This document shows positions 39,818-47,660 of a DNA stretch of 64,000 nucleotides, in pieces (positions within the stretch are counted from its first letter, which is position 1; each line of letters opens with the position of its first letter). The stretch is from Oscillospiraceae bacterium (GTDB taxonomy: Bacteria; Bacillota; Clostridia; Oscillospirales; Oscillospiraceae), in contig JAHHSG010000005.1 of assembly GCA_020025305.1 (NCBI GenBank), positions 1-64,000 of the forward strand. Reading direction: 5' to 3'. The notes under the pieces were generated by a model that did no database searches, was not told where the DNA came from, and saw only the letters and a program-made list of their open reading frames with translations. Position numbers and translations under genes: made by a program.

Positions 39818-39863
39818 AGTATAGAATAATCTTGTCCTAATGTCAATCTTGTCCTAATGTCAA
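39818..39863 (-). promoter_or_regulatory. Crp/Fnr gene promoter with tandemly duplicated -35 region
   Basis: Minus strand: -35 TTGACA (39846-39841), 17-base spacer, -10 TATACT (39823-39818), all consensus-like. An exact 17-base tandem duplication (39828-39844 and 39845-39861) copies the -35 box, giving a second TTGACA at 39863-39858. Confidence 0.75.
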
Positions 39864-39871
39864 CAAAGTAT

Positions 39872-39923
39872 TTGACATATGTCAATTATAGAGATATACT
39901 ACAATTGAAAATGGCATATGTCA
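39872..39923 (+). promoter_or_regulatory. Promoter and Crp/Fnr-type dyads of the DUF134-MinD operon
   Basis: -35 TTGACA (39872-39877), 17-base spacer, -10 TATACT (39895-39900). The -35 box is inside a perfect dyad TTGAC-ATAT-GTCAA (39872-39885). A second, slightly degenerate dyad TGGC-ATAT-GTCA (39912-39923) sits just after the start point. The spacing fits repression by the divergent Crp/Fnr protein. Confidence 0.7.
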
Positions 39924-39946
39924 TAAATAGCAAGGAGGTGTGCACG

Positions 39947-40321
39947 TTGCCGAGACCGAGAAAATGCCGCCGCGTGTGCCGTATGCCCCACAACACGGCG
40001 TTTATCCCTGTCAACAGCGCTCAGGCGAACCGCACCGTGGTTTTAACAGTGGACGAGTATGAGACACTGCGTCTCATTGATAAAGTGGGACTTTCACAGG
40101 AAGAGTGCGGCAGCTATATGAGCATCGCCCGCACCACGGTACAGCAGATTTACACTGTAGCCAGAAAAAAGGTAGCCGATGCGCTGGTGGATGGGCTTCC
40201 CCTGCGCATTGAGGGCGGTAACTATCAGCTGTGTGAGAAGCCGGCAGAACACTGCACCTGCGGCTGCTGCCTGAGAAATCGTCAAGCACAAACGAAACCA
40301 GAACAGGAGGCTATCAAATGA
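39947..40321 (+). CDS. DUF134 family DNA-binding-type protein
   Basis: A 124-residue protein of DUF134, a small family with a C-terminal helix-turn-helix (VDEYETLRLIDKVGLSQEECGSYMSIARTTVQQIYTVARKKVADAL). The N-terminus PRPRKCRRVCRMPHN has the family's paired cysteines, and a Cys-rich tail (HCTCGCC) may bind metal. The start is read as TTG at 39947 because AGGAGG lies 8 bases upstream; a GTG inside the ribosome site is unlikely. First gene of a five-gene operon; each join up to the second ATPase is an ATGA overlap. In sulfate reducers DUF134 proteins accompany ORP genes. Confidence 0.9.
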   Translation: MPRPRKCRRVCRMPHNTAFIPVNSAQANRTVVLTVDEYETLRLIDKVGLSQEECGSYMSIARTTVQQIYTVARKKVADALVDGLPLRIEGGNYQLCEKPAEHCTCGCCLRNRQAQTKPEQEAIK

Positions 40322-40668
40322 AGATTGCAATTCCTTTAGACGAAAATAGGAAGGACGTGTGTGTCACCTTCGGACGCGCCCCCTACTTTCTCTTTGCCAA
40401 AGACGGCAAGCAGGAGATTTTGGATAACCCGGCAGCGCAGGTACAAGGCGGTGCCGGAATCAAGGCAGCGCAGTTTATCGTAGATCAGGGCGCCGAAGTG
40501 CTCCTCACCGTCCGGTGCGGTCAGAACGCCAATGAGGTTTTTCAGGCCGCCGGATTGAAGGTCTATCAGACGCAGGGTACGAATGCCCTTGAAAACGTGT
40601 CCGCCTTTATGGAGGGGAAACTTGCGGAGTTAACGCACTTCCACGCAGGTTTCCACGGCCTTCAATGA
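40318..40668 (+). CDS. NifX/NifB-like dinitrogenase iron-molybdenum cofactor family protein
   Basis: A 116-residue single domain of the family that carries or shields metal clusters (NifX, NifY, ORP). Pattern: MKIAIPLDENRKDVCVTFGR, AAQFIVDQGAEVLLTVRCG and a final His-rich HFHAGFHG. The cluster-binding residues in ORP are not fully conserved between homologues, so metal content is unknown. It overlaps DUF134 and the first ATPase by 4 bases on each side. Confidence 0.9.
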   Translation: MKIAIPLDENRKDVCVTFGRAPYFLFAKDGKQEILDNPAAQVQGGAGIKAAQFIVDQGAEVLLTVRCGQNANEVFQAAGLKVYQTQGTNALENVSAFMEGKLAELTHFHAGFHGLQ

Positions 40669-41501
40669 GGCTGGCCATACTCAGCGGTAAGGGCGGCGCA
40701 GGCAAGACACTGCTGGCAGTCAATCTGGCCGCTGCCGCGGGGGACGCCGTCTATGTGGACTGCGACGTAGAAGAACCGAACGGTCGTCTTTTTTTGAAGC
40801 CAGAGGACATATCCACCCGGCCTGTACACACTCTTCTCCCCGACTTTGATCCCCAAAAGTGCGATGGCTGCCGTAACTGTGTGGATTTCTGCTGTTTTAA
40901 CGCCCTCATTTATATCCGAAACACACCCAAAGTTTTCCCCGAGGTGTGTCACAGCTGCGGCGGATGCCAGCTGGTCTGTCCCGTGGGTGCTATCCGGGAA
41001 GTCCCGCGCCCCGTGGGGCATCTGGAACTGGGGCATCGCGGCCATTTGCAGGTGGTCACCGGTATTTTGGAGCCCGGAGAGGCCTCCGGTGTGCCGGTGA
41101 TTTCCGCAGCACTGGAGAGTGTCCGGAATTTTAAGGGACTCACCGTGGTGGACTGTCCCCCCGGCAGCGCCTGTCCTGTCATGGAGAGTATTCAGGAGGC
41201 AGACTACTGCCTTTTGGTGGCAGAGCCTACCGCCTTTGGTTTCCACAACTTCTGCATGGTCTATGAACTATGCTCTCTATTGGGGAAAAAATGCGGCGTT
41301 GTCATGAACAAAATGGATATCCCCTATGAACCTCTGGAGACTTTCTGCAAGGAACATCATCTCCCCGTTCTCGCCCGCATCCCTTACGAGCCCCATATAG
41401 CCGATCTGGTGGCACAAGGAGCGCTGCTCTATGAAGCGGATGCAAAACTGGCACAGCAATTTCGAAAGATCCTCACGGAAATCGGAGGTGTTTGGCAATG
41501 A
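40665..41501 (+). CDS. MinD/Mrp-type P-loop ATPase with inserted ferredoxin domain (first copy)
   Basis: 278 residues. Deviant Walker A LSGKGGAGKTLLAVNLA at the start, Walker B region TVVDCPPGSACPVMES, interrupted at about residues 65-110 by a two-cluster ferredoxin (CDGCRNCVDFC and CHSCGGCQLVCPVGAI). This is the architecture of the ATPases in Desulfovibrio ORP complexes. It may couple ATP hydrolysis to cluster assembly or cell positioning; the function here is inferred. Tightly overlaps both neighbours. Confidence 0.92.
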   Translation: MRLAILSGKGGAGKTLLAVNLAAAAGDAVYVDCDVEEPNGRLFLKPEDISTRPVHTLLPDFDPQKCDGCRNCVDFCCFNALIYIRNTPKVFPEVCHSCGGCQLVCPVGAIREVPRPVGHLELGHRGHLQVVTGILEPGEASGVPVISAALESVRNFKGLTVVDCPPGSACPVMESIQEADYCLLVAEPTAFGFHNFCMVYELCSLLGKKCGVVMNKMDIPYEPLETFCKEHHLPVLARIPYEPHIADLVAQGALLYEADAKLAQQFRKILTEIGGVWQ

Positions 41502-42364
41502 AAAAGCTGCTCCTACTCAGCGGCAAGGGCGGCACCGGCAAAACCACTACAGCGGCGGCTTTCCTGCGCTTTGCCAATGCAAAGGCGGCAGCGGACTGCG
41601 ATGTGGATGCCCCCAATCTCCACCTTGTAACCAATCTTCCCCCACAGCCGGAGAGCACCGACTTCATCGGCGGCGACAAAGCCTGCATTGATCCCACAAA
41701 GTGCATCGGCTGTGGTCTGTGTGCTGAGAAGTGCCGCTTCAACGCTCTGGAAAAAGACGGCAGCAACTATCGAGTCAACGAATTTTTCTGTGAGGGCTGC
41801 GGCGTGTGCACCTATGTCTGCCCCCAGCAGGCGGTAACACTTCATGAGGACGTGGCCGGTGAACAGCGGCTCTATCAAACCGATACCGCCGTCTTTTCCA
41901 CAGCCGCTTTAAAGATGGGGCGGGGCAGCTCGGGCAAGTTAGTGGCCAATGTGAAGCTTGCTATGGCCCGCAAAGCGCCGGAATGTCCGCTGGCCATCAT
42001 TGATGGTTCCCCCGGCATCGGCTGTCCCGTAATCGCCTCCATCAGCGGTGTGGATCTGGTGCTGATTGTGGCAGAACCGTCTCTGTCCGGCATCAGCGAT
42101 CTCAAGCGGCTGATCCGGTCAGCCGCCATGCTCCGCACCAGCGTGGCGGTGTGTGTCAATAAGTGGGACACAAGTCCTGCCTATACAACAGCCATCGAAG
42201 ATTTCTGCTGCGCCGACAGCATTCCTTTTGTGGGGAAGATTCCCTATGACAAGAGCGCCTCTGCCGCCATCAACGAGGGCAAAAGCCTTGCCGATATCGA
42301 CTGTCCGGCACAGCACGCCCTCTATGCAATATTTGAAAAAACGAGCGAACTGCTCGGCTTATGA
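41498..42364 (+). CDS. MinD/Mrp-type P-loop ATPase with inserted ferredoxin domain (second copy)
   Basis: 288 residues, a paralogue of the gene before it. Walker A LSGKGGTGKTTTAAAFL, ferredoxin clusters CIGCGLCAEKCRFNAL and CEGCGVCTYVCPQQAV (about residues 70-115), Walker B region AIIDGSPGIGCPVIAS. The two ATPases likely form a heterodimer, as paired genes of this type usually occur together. The start is the ATG at 41498, overlapping the previous stop (ATGA), with GGAGG upstream. Confidence 0.93.
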   Translation: MKKLLLLSGKGGTGKTTTAAAFLRFANAKAAADCDVDAPNLHLVTNLPPQPESTDFIGGDKACIDPTKCIGCGLCAEKCRFNALEKDGSNYRVNEFFCEGCGVCTYVCPQQAVTLHEDVAGEQRLYQTDTAVFSTAALKMGRGSSGKLVANVKLAMARKAPECPLAIIDGSPGIGCPVIASISGVDLVLIVAEPSLSGISDLKRLIRSAAMLRTSVAVCVNKWDTSPAYTTAIEDFCCADSIPFVGKIPYDKSASAAINEGKSLADIDCPAQHALYAIFEKTSELLGL

Positions 42365-42380
42365 AAAGGAGATTATTACT

Positions 42381-42737
42381 ATGAAAATCGTTGTAGCTGC
42401 TATGGGCAACATGGTTGCCGGCCACTTTGGTCACTGTGAAAATTTCATTTTCTTCGATACGGGGAACGGCAGAATCACCGCGCAGAATGCGGTTTCTAAT
42501 CCCGGCCACAAGCCCGGTTTCCTGCCCAACTTCCTGGCTGATCGTGGTGCACAGGTCATTATCTCCGGCGGCATGGGCGGCGGTGCCGTGGATATTTTCA
42601 ACGAGCGGGGCGTGGAAGTGGTTGTCGGCGCACAGGGCGATGCCCGTGTGGCTGTGGAGGCCTATCTCCGGGGCGAGCTGATCTCCACCGGCGAGGTCTG
42701 CCACGAGCATCAGCACGAGAGCGAGTGCCATCAGTAA
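42381..42737 (+). CDS. NifX-like metal-cluster protein (second copy)
   Basis: 118 residues of the NifX/NifB C-terminal family: MKIVVAAMGNMVAGHFGHCENF, GGMGGGAVDIFNERGVEVVVG, and a His/Cys-rich end (CHEHQHESECHQ) that may bind metal. It differs from the first NifX-like gene and is the member closer to ORP in its GHFGHC motif. AAGGAG lies 9 bases before the ATG; 16 bases separate it from the ATPase. Last gene of the operon, followed by a terminator. Confidence 0.92.
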   Translation: MKIVVAAMGNMVAGHFGHCENFIFFDTGNGRITAQNAVSNPGHKPGFLPNFLADRGAQVIISGGMGGGAVDIFNERGVEVVVGAQGDARVAVEAYLRGELISTGEVCHEHQHESECHQ

Positions 42738-42835
42738 GTGTCTCTCCATAAGCGCAGGAACACCGGCCCATCCAATGGAACTCCCATTGCTCCGGCCTGC
42801 AAAAAGCCTCCATGGTAAGGCGCATCATAAAGTTC

Positions 42836-42873
42836 AAAGGAGTGGCACGGCTTGTGCGGTGCCACTCCTTTTT
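42836..42873. terminator. Terminator of the DUF134-MinD operon
   Basis: AAAGGAGTGGCAC / GTGCCACTCCTTT, 13-base stem, then TTT; convergent with the XRE gene. Confidence 0.88.
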
Positions 42874-42988
42874 ATACCGAACGCCTCGTGTCCATAGAAA
42901 TCTGCGCTCAGCCTTTCCCAAAATATCAGCCGCTTTGGCATTGCTTTTCTATTGGGTCCATTCAAACGGATGCACAGGCGTTCGTTTT

Positions 42989-43954
42989 TTATTTTGTTTT
43001 CTTCTGCCACTGCTCCACAGCATACAGGATCGCCGGATCCAGCACGCCGGCTACCACCCAGATCACCCAGCTGATTTTCCAGTCTCCGCTCAGGAAGCTA
43101 TAGCCGAGGTAGATGGCCGTCACAACGGGCCAATACACCGCATTCATGCGCTTTCCCGCTCTGGTGTAATCCCCCTCCTGCAGCAGCATCTGATAGCTGC
43201 CCCAGAGCACGCCCACGCGGACAAACAGCACCACAGCAAAGGCCACCACAAGGAACATACACGCCACCATGGCAACCACCAGCAGATCATTCTCCTCGTT
43301 GATGATGACGGCGGCAAACAGCGGAACAATGCTCAAAATGCACAGCACTACACCGATCACATTATTCCGCATATAGCGCTCCTTAAACGCCTCTTTTCGG
43401 GCATTGACCATACCACAGACACCGTATTCCGTTTCGAACGTCTCTTTTTCCATGTAGCCATACGCCGTGGTTCGTCTTCCGCTGAGAATGAAAATCGCCA
43501 CCGCAGCAGCGATCTGCACCAGAAGTGTGATGATGCCCATCCCGGCAGCCATATTCTCAGAAATTCCCCACCGGGGCTCCTCTGACATCGCCGCCAGCAA
43601 CAGCAGCACCACCGGGGAGGTAATGCACAAAAATACGCCCCACGCAATAGGGTTCGCCGTTCCCGCCTTGGCGCTCAAAAACGCACTGGCCTCCTCCATA
43701 GAGACACGACGCACCGGGGAGGAGTCCTCCACAGAAGCCGCCATATCCGCACTGCCCAGTTCATCTTTCAACAGATAGTCGGTGCTGACGCCGAACAGTT
43801 CCGAAAGCCGCACGATCTTCTCCAGATCCGGGATGGTCTGTGCTCCCTCCCACTTGGAAACCGACTGGCGGGAAACATTCATCTGCTCTGCCAGTTCCTC
43901 CTGGGACCAGCCGCTCTTCTTGCGAAGCTGAATGAGTTTATCTGCAAAAATCAT
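42989..43954 (-). CDS. XRE-family regulator with C-terminal membrane domain
   Basis: 321 residues. N-terminal helix-turn-helix (about 5-60; LRKKSGWSQEELAEQMNVSRQSVSKWEGAQTIPDLEKI), a linker, then five or six transmembrane helices (about 103-310). Many Firmicutes carry such fusions, where the membrane part may sense envelope stress, but ligands are not known. The gene is alone. A TTGCAC-T-GTGCAA palindrome upstream (44025-44037) may be its operator. Confidence 0.9.
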   Translation of the reverse strand: MIFADKLIQLRKKSGWSQEELAEQMNVSRQSVSKWEGAQTIPDLEKIVRLSELFGVSTDYLLKDELGSADMAASVEDSSPVRRVSMEEASAFLSAKAGTANPIAWGVFLCITSPVVLLLLAAMSEEPRWGISENMAAGMGIITLLVQIAAAVAIFILSGRRTTAYGYMEKETFETEYGVCGMVNARKEAFKERYMRNNVIGVVLCILSIVPLFAAVIINEENDLLVVAMVACMFLVVAFAVVLFVRVGVLWGSYQMLLQEGDYTRAGKRMNAVYWPVVTAIYLGYSFLSGDWKISWVIWVVAGVLDPAILYAVEQWQKKTK

Positions 43955-44024
43955 CGTATTCTCTCCGTTTCGCTTGTTGATTGCAGCTTCAGTTTAGCAG
44001 AAAAGCAAGGGGAACACCACCCCT

Positions 44025-44037
44025 TTGCACTGTGCAA
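44025..44037. promoter_or_regulatory. Palindrome upstream of the XRE gene
   Basis: TTGCAC-T-GTGCAA, perfect 6-base arms, 71 bases upstream of the XRE start; a candidate self-operator. Confidence 0.4.
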
Positions 44038-44109
44038 TTTGTCGCCCGCCAGTTGCATTTTTTCTCTTGCCGGTTGCCATTCTTATCCGCGGCAAGGACG
44101 AATCGATCC

Positions 44110-44140
44110 AAGGGCGGCAGACATCCATCATACCGCCCTT
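44110..44140 (-). terminator. Weak terminator after the DHHW gene
   Basis: AAGGGCGG / CCGCCCTT, 8-base stem with a 15-base loop and no long T-run on the minus strand. Confidence 0.45.
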
Positions 44141-44147
44141 TACTCTT

Positions 44148-45236
44148 TTATTTTAACGTACCACCGGCATTGAGCATGGTTGTGCTATAGAGAAACAGCA
44201 CGTCGGCATTGGTGAAATCCACATACTCATGCACCAGGGCAGAAGTAATATACCGCAGATCCACCACTGTCACCTTACTGTACCCCGAGAGCAGGAGCGG
44301 TGCCATACTGCTGCCGAAGCTGTCTCGGAACAAAATCAAATGCCGATCGGTTTTGGCGTGAGGATTTTCCAACGTCAACAGCGCTTCGGCACCGGAGAGA
44401 TACACATCGTAGGGGTCCATTCCCGCAAAATTCTCCCACACATAGACGCTCTTTCTGCCCGGGTGCTCCAGACTGGTCACCACAGCATCCCGGGTCACAT
44501 CACTCTCCATCACAAAGAGCGTGTCCGGCTCCACCGGCAGAGCCGCCTGCCCTGCGTACACACCATAAAAGCCCTGCCGTGTCTCCACAGTGTAAGCATC
44601 TGCCGGGTCCACGGATACGCCCATGGCCTGTGCCAAGGCCTGCGCCGCCGGTAAGATGCGATCCTGCCGCCAATGGCTGTCGGTGCGGTAGTAATCCGCC
44701 TCTGTCAGATAGGGAAAGAGGTCAATATGTACACCCCGGATCTTGGAGGTTTGTGCCAGCAGTGCCTCGTAGTCCATGGCAGGATACCCATGTTTCTCTG
44801 CCAAAAAATAGTTTTTATCGGGAATGACCGCATCATATGCCGCCGCCATCTCCGGATGGGCATCGATTATGGCATTCATTCTGGCCACAGCCAAAGAAAT
44901 TTGGGTGGACTCCAATTGGGGTTCCAGTTTCATGAGGTGTCCCTGCGCCTGATAGAGCTGATTGTTGTCCTTCATCCCCAACACTTCATAGCGAAAGACC
45001 GCCTTCATCATGCGAAAATACTGCCGTGCGGGGAACTGATCCAGCAGATATTTCTCCAGATCAGCGAAATAGTCGCCGCTGAGGACAGCCTTTGCGGTGA
45101 TTTCCGGCGCCTGTGCCAGCTTGCGGCGCTCCGGGCCGGATAATGCCGCATCCGGCAGCAGCAAATGGGCCGCCGCAATACCAAAAAGGGTAAGCACAAA
45201 AACGGCTGCCACTGCGATTTTTTTCATTTTTTCCAT
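44148..45236 (-). CDS. DHHW-family protein (AlgX/AlgJ-like partner of an MBOAT acyltransferase)
   Basis: A 362-residue exported protein: one N-terminal membrane anchor (IAVAAVFVLTLFGIAAAHLLL), then an extracytoplasmic SGNH-like domain. The DHHW-type motif reads TDSHWRQDRILPAA, and a catalytic Ser is in LILFRDSFGSSMAPLL. In alginate and cell-wall O-acetylation such proteins take acyl groups from an MBOAT channel. AAGGAG precedes the ATG at 45236; it starts 11 bases inside the MBOAT 3' end region and is coupled to it. The second gene of the cluster. Confidence 0.88.
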   Translation of the reverse strand: MEKMKKIAVAAVFVLTLFGIAAAHLLLPDAALSGPERRKLAQAPEITAKAVLSGDYFADLEKYLLDQFPARQYFRMMKAVFRYEVLGMKDNNQLYQAQGHLMKLEPQLESTQISLAVARMNAIIDAHPEMAAAYDAVIPDKNYFLAEKHGYPAMDYEALLAQTSKIRGVHIDLFPYLTEADYYRTDSHWRQDRILPAAQALAQAMGVSVDPADAYTVETRQGFYGVYAGQAALPVEPDTLFVMESDVTRDAVVTSLEHPGRKSVYVWENFAGMDPYDVYLSGAEALLTLENPHAKTDRHLILFRDSFGSSMAPLLLSGYSKVTVVDLRYITSALVHEYVDFTNADVLFLYSTTMLNAGGTLK

Positions 45237-45246
45237 GTCGATCTCC

Positions 45247-46659
45247 TTAGAAACGGAAATACAGGAAGGGATTAAAGCTCCCATCCACCAAATGGGCCGT
45301 GGTCAAAAGCAGCATTACCAGCACAAAGGCCGGCTCCGCCGCCGTTGCTGCCGCCGTTGCTGCCGCCGCCCCCGGCTTTGTCTCCGTAAAACGTGTCCAC
45401 AGCTTTTTCATAAGAGGTGTGGCACCCACAACGGCGGTGAGCAGCAGCAAGCCATAGCTTCGCACATAGTAGCCCGTATCAAAGCTCCACAGCGGCAAAC
45501 CGCTCAAGCCGAACAACGCCTTCAAATCTCCGGTTAACTGCCCAAGCCCGGAAGCATTGAAGATAATGAAGCTCACCAACAGCACCGGAAGCATATAGAG
45601 ATAGCGCACCACCGCAGGCACTTTTTTCAAAATCGACCCCAGCACCAGTTTTTCCAGCACCAGAAAGACACCGAAGTAAAGCCCCCACCAGAGGAAGTTC
45701 CACGCAGCGCCGTGCCACAATCCCGTGGCAGCCCACACCACCATCACATTGAAGATCCAGCGCCCCCGGCTGACCCGGTTGCCGCCCAAGGGGATATAGA
45801 GGTAATCACGGAACCAGCCGCCCAGCGTCCTGTGCCAGCGCCGCCAGAACTCAGTAACGCTCTGGGACATAAAGGGATAGTCAAAGTTCTCCGGGAATTG
45901 GAAGCCCAGCATATGCCCCAAACCAATGGCCATATCGGAATAACCGGCAAAATCAAAGTAAATCTGCAGGGCAAACGCCGCACCATAGAACCAGTAGAAG
46001 GCCACCGACGGATCGGCACTGGCACGGAACAAGGCACAAAATTCCCCCAGTGCATTGGCAATCAGCACCTTTTTGCCCAGTCCCACTGCAAAGCGCCGTA
46101 CGCCCAGATAAAACCCATCCAGCGTTGTATGCCGGGAGTGCAGCTCGTGGGAGACATCGGTATAGCGGACAATGGGGCCTGCCACCAACTGGGGGAACAG
46201 GCAGACAAATGTGGCCATGGTGGCCAGATTTCGCTCGGCGCGGGCGTCGCCCCGATACACATCAATGGTATAACTCATGGTCTGGAAGGTAAAGAAGCTG
46301 ATACCGATGGGCAATTCCACACCCGTGAGCGGAATGCTGGTTCCCGCAAGGCCGTTCACCGCACCGATGAGGAAATCCGTGTACTTGAAGAAAAACAGCA
46401 TCCCCAGATTGATCACAATGGAGGAGAGCAGCGCCCCTTTGTCCTTTTTTGTGCCGCGATGCTTTTCAATATACAAGCTGTGCGCATAGTCCGACAACGA
46501 GGAAAAAAGCAACAGCAGCACATACACCGGCTCTCCCACAAAGTAAAAAAGCAGACTGACAGCCAGCAGTACATAGTTGCGCCACTGCTGCGGTACTATA
46601 TAGTAAAGAGCCAGCGCCGGCAAGAACAGATATAAAAAGCTGATGCTGGAAAATAACAT
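45247..46659 (-). CDS. MBOAT-family O-acyltransferase (AlgI/DltB-like)
   Basis: A 470-residue polytopic membrane enzyme that passes acyl groups across the membrane for glycan O-acetylation. Marks: LPIGISFFTFQTMSYTIDVY, RNLATMATFVCLFPQLVAGP, FDFAGYSDMAIGLG, FWRRWHRTLGGWFRDYLYIPLGGNR, and the catalytic His in TGLWHGAAWNF. A short Ala/Thr repeat near residue 430 (AAAATAAATAA) is encoded by triplet-like DNA and may vary in length. Downstream are the DHHW partner; upstream is a DUF4358 lipoprotein. Confidence 0.95.
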   Translation of the reverse strand: MLFSSISFLYLFLPALALYYIVPQQWRNYVLLAVSLLFYFVGEPVYVLLLLFSSLSDYAHSLYIEKHRGTKKDKGALLSSIVINLGMLFFFKYTDFLIGAVNGLAGTSIPLTGVELPIGISFFTFQTMSYTIDVYRGDARAERNLATMATFVCLFPQLVAGPIVRYTDVSHELHSRHTTLDGFYLGVRRFAVGLGKKVLIANALGEFCALFRASADPSVAFYWFYGAAFALQIYFDFAGYSDMAIGLGHMLGFQFPENFDYPFMSQSVTEFWRRWHRTLGGWFRDYLYIPLGGNRVSRGRWIFNVMVVWAATGLWHGAAWNFLWWGLYFGVFLVLEKLVLGSILKKVPAVVRYLYMLPVLLVSFIIFNASGLGQLTGDLKALFGLSGLPLWSFDTGYYVRSYGLLLLTAVVGATPLMKKLWTRFTETKPGAAAATAAATAAEPAFVLVMLLLTTAHLVDGSFNPFLYFRF

Positions 46660-46690
46660 AACATATCCTCCGGGTCATGGTAATCGTAAC

Positions 46691-46717
46691 AGAGCCTCCG
46701 CCAGAAGCGGAGGCTCT
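46691..46717 (-). terminator. Hairpin between the DUF4358 and MBOAT genes
   Basis: GAGCCTCCGC - CAGAA - GCGGAGGCTC. It may end or reduce transcription after DUF4358. Confidence 0.7.
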
Positions 46718-46736
46718 GCGTGTTATCCGATGCAGC

Positions 46737-47282
46737 TTAGTTCCACAGGGCGTTGAAGTTGGCTGCAATGGCATCGGCGGTCTCCACATCGGACATGACC
46801 AGCAAAATCGTGCTCCCGTGTGCCACTACGTTTACCTTTTCCGCCTCCACACAAACCCACTTGGCCGGGTTGGCATTGGTCTCGATGTCGGCACGGACAG
46901 CCTCTGCATCGGCACCCTCGGGCAGACGCAGCAGCACTACAGAGTGCGGGACACTGGTAATGGCGGCATCGTAAACCACAACCTCAGCCCCTTCAACGGA
47001 GGGGATAAAGAGATAAGACTTGAACAGTTCATCTACCACCTGCTCCTTGGTCATGCCGTTTTCCAGAGGGATCCCCTCTGCCAGCGCAGAGAGCGTGGTG
47101 GGAGGCATCATCATCGGCAGCTCCTCCTCGTTCAAACCCTCCAGCAGCTTTTCAGCCATTTCCGCAAGGGGCATGGTGTCCTCGGCACCGCTCTGATTGG
47201 TGTCGTTCCCTCCCTTACTGCCACAGGCCGCCAAAGTCAGCACCAGCATAGCACACAGGATCAAAGACAGAACTTTTTTCAT
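46737..47282 (-). CDS. DUF4358 lipoprotein
   Basis: A 181-residue lipoprotein. The N-terminus LSLILCAMLVLTLAACGSKG is a signal peptide with a lipobox (LAAC), so it is anchored outside the membrane. The C-terminal half (VVLLRLPEGADAEAVRADIE; VNVVAHGSTILLVMSD) is DUF4358. This family often lies next to MBOAT and DHHW genes in Clostridia, as here, so it is probably part of the O-acylation machinery. Function unknown. AAGGAG upstream. Confidence 0.85.
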   Translation of the reverse strand: MKKVLSLILCAMLVLTLAACGSKGGNDTNQSGAEDTMPLAEMAEKLLEGLNEEELPMMMPPTTLSALAEGIPLENGMTKEQVVDELFKSYLFIPSVEGAEVVVYDAAITSVPHSVVLLRLPEGADAEAVRADIETNANPAKWVCVEAEKVNVVAHGSTILLVMSDVETADAIAANFNALWN

Positions 47283-47660
47283 TGTTTGTAATCTCCTTCA
47301 TTAAAATACATCATTCGGCAGGACTCTTTTTGCCCCGTCTATCCATTAGACGGAATCCCTACCGGAAAAGTTCCCATACTTTTCATTTTTAACACCGATA
47401 TCTTTTCCTCATCCCCCATGGTTAAGCGGCAACGGGTGCGTTTTGCTCCTGCCTCTATGCTCCGTTTTCTCTCTCCCGGCTTATTTTTGCGGCTATGTCC
47501 CCCGCTTTTCTTTGTTTGGTTCCATTGTTCCCGCAATTTTTTGTGCATTTTAACTATTTTGGAATTTGTGTTACCATTTTGTAATTTTTGTGTAGCTTTT
47601 TCGAAATAGATGTGGTATCATACTCCTTGGTTGAATTTTACCAATGCGAGGTTTTATCAT
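47283..47660. other. Gene-free promoter region
   Basis: About 380 bases between divergent genes. It is pyrimidine-rich on the plus strand, with AT-rich promoter-like DNA from 47550 (TATCAT near 47617). No supported gene or RNA structure. Confidence 0.4.

Noticed and set aside
42598..42921. Minus-strand frame across the end of the second NifX-like gene and the terminator
   Set aside because: Reads through a strong terminator; antisense artefact.
45340..45375. Triplet-like repeat GCCGCCGTTGCT in the MBOAT gene considered as a non-coding repeat
   Set aside because: It is in frame and encodes the Ala/Thr linker near the MBOAT C-terminus, so it is part of the gene.
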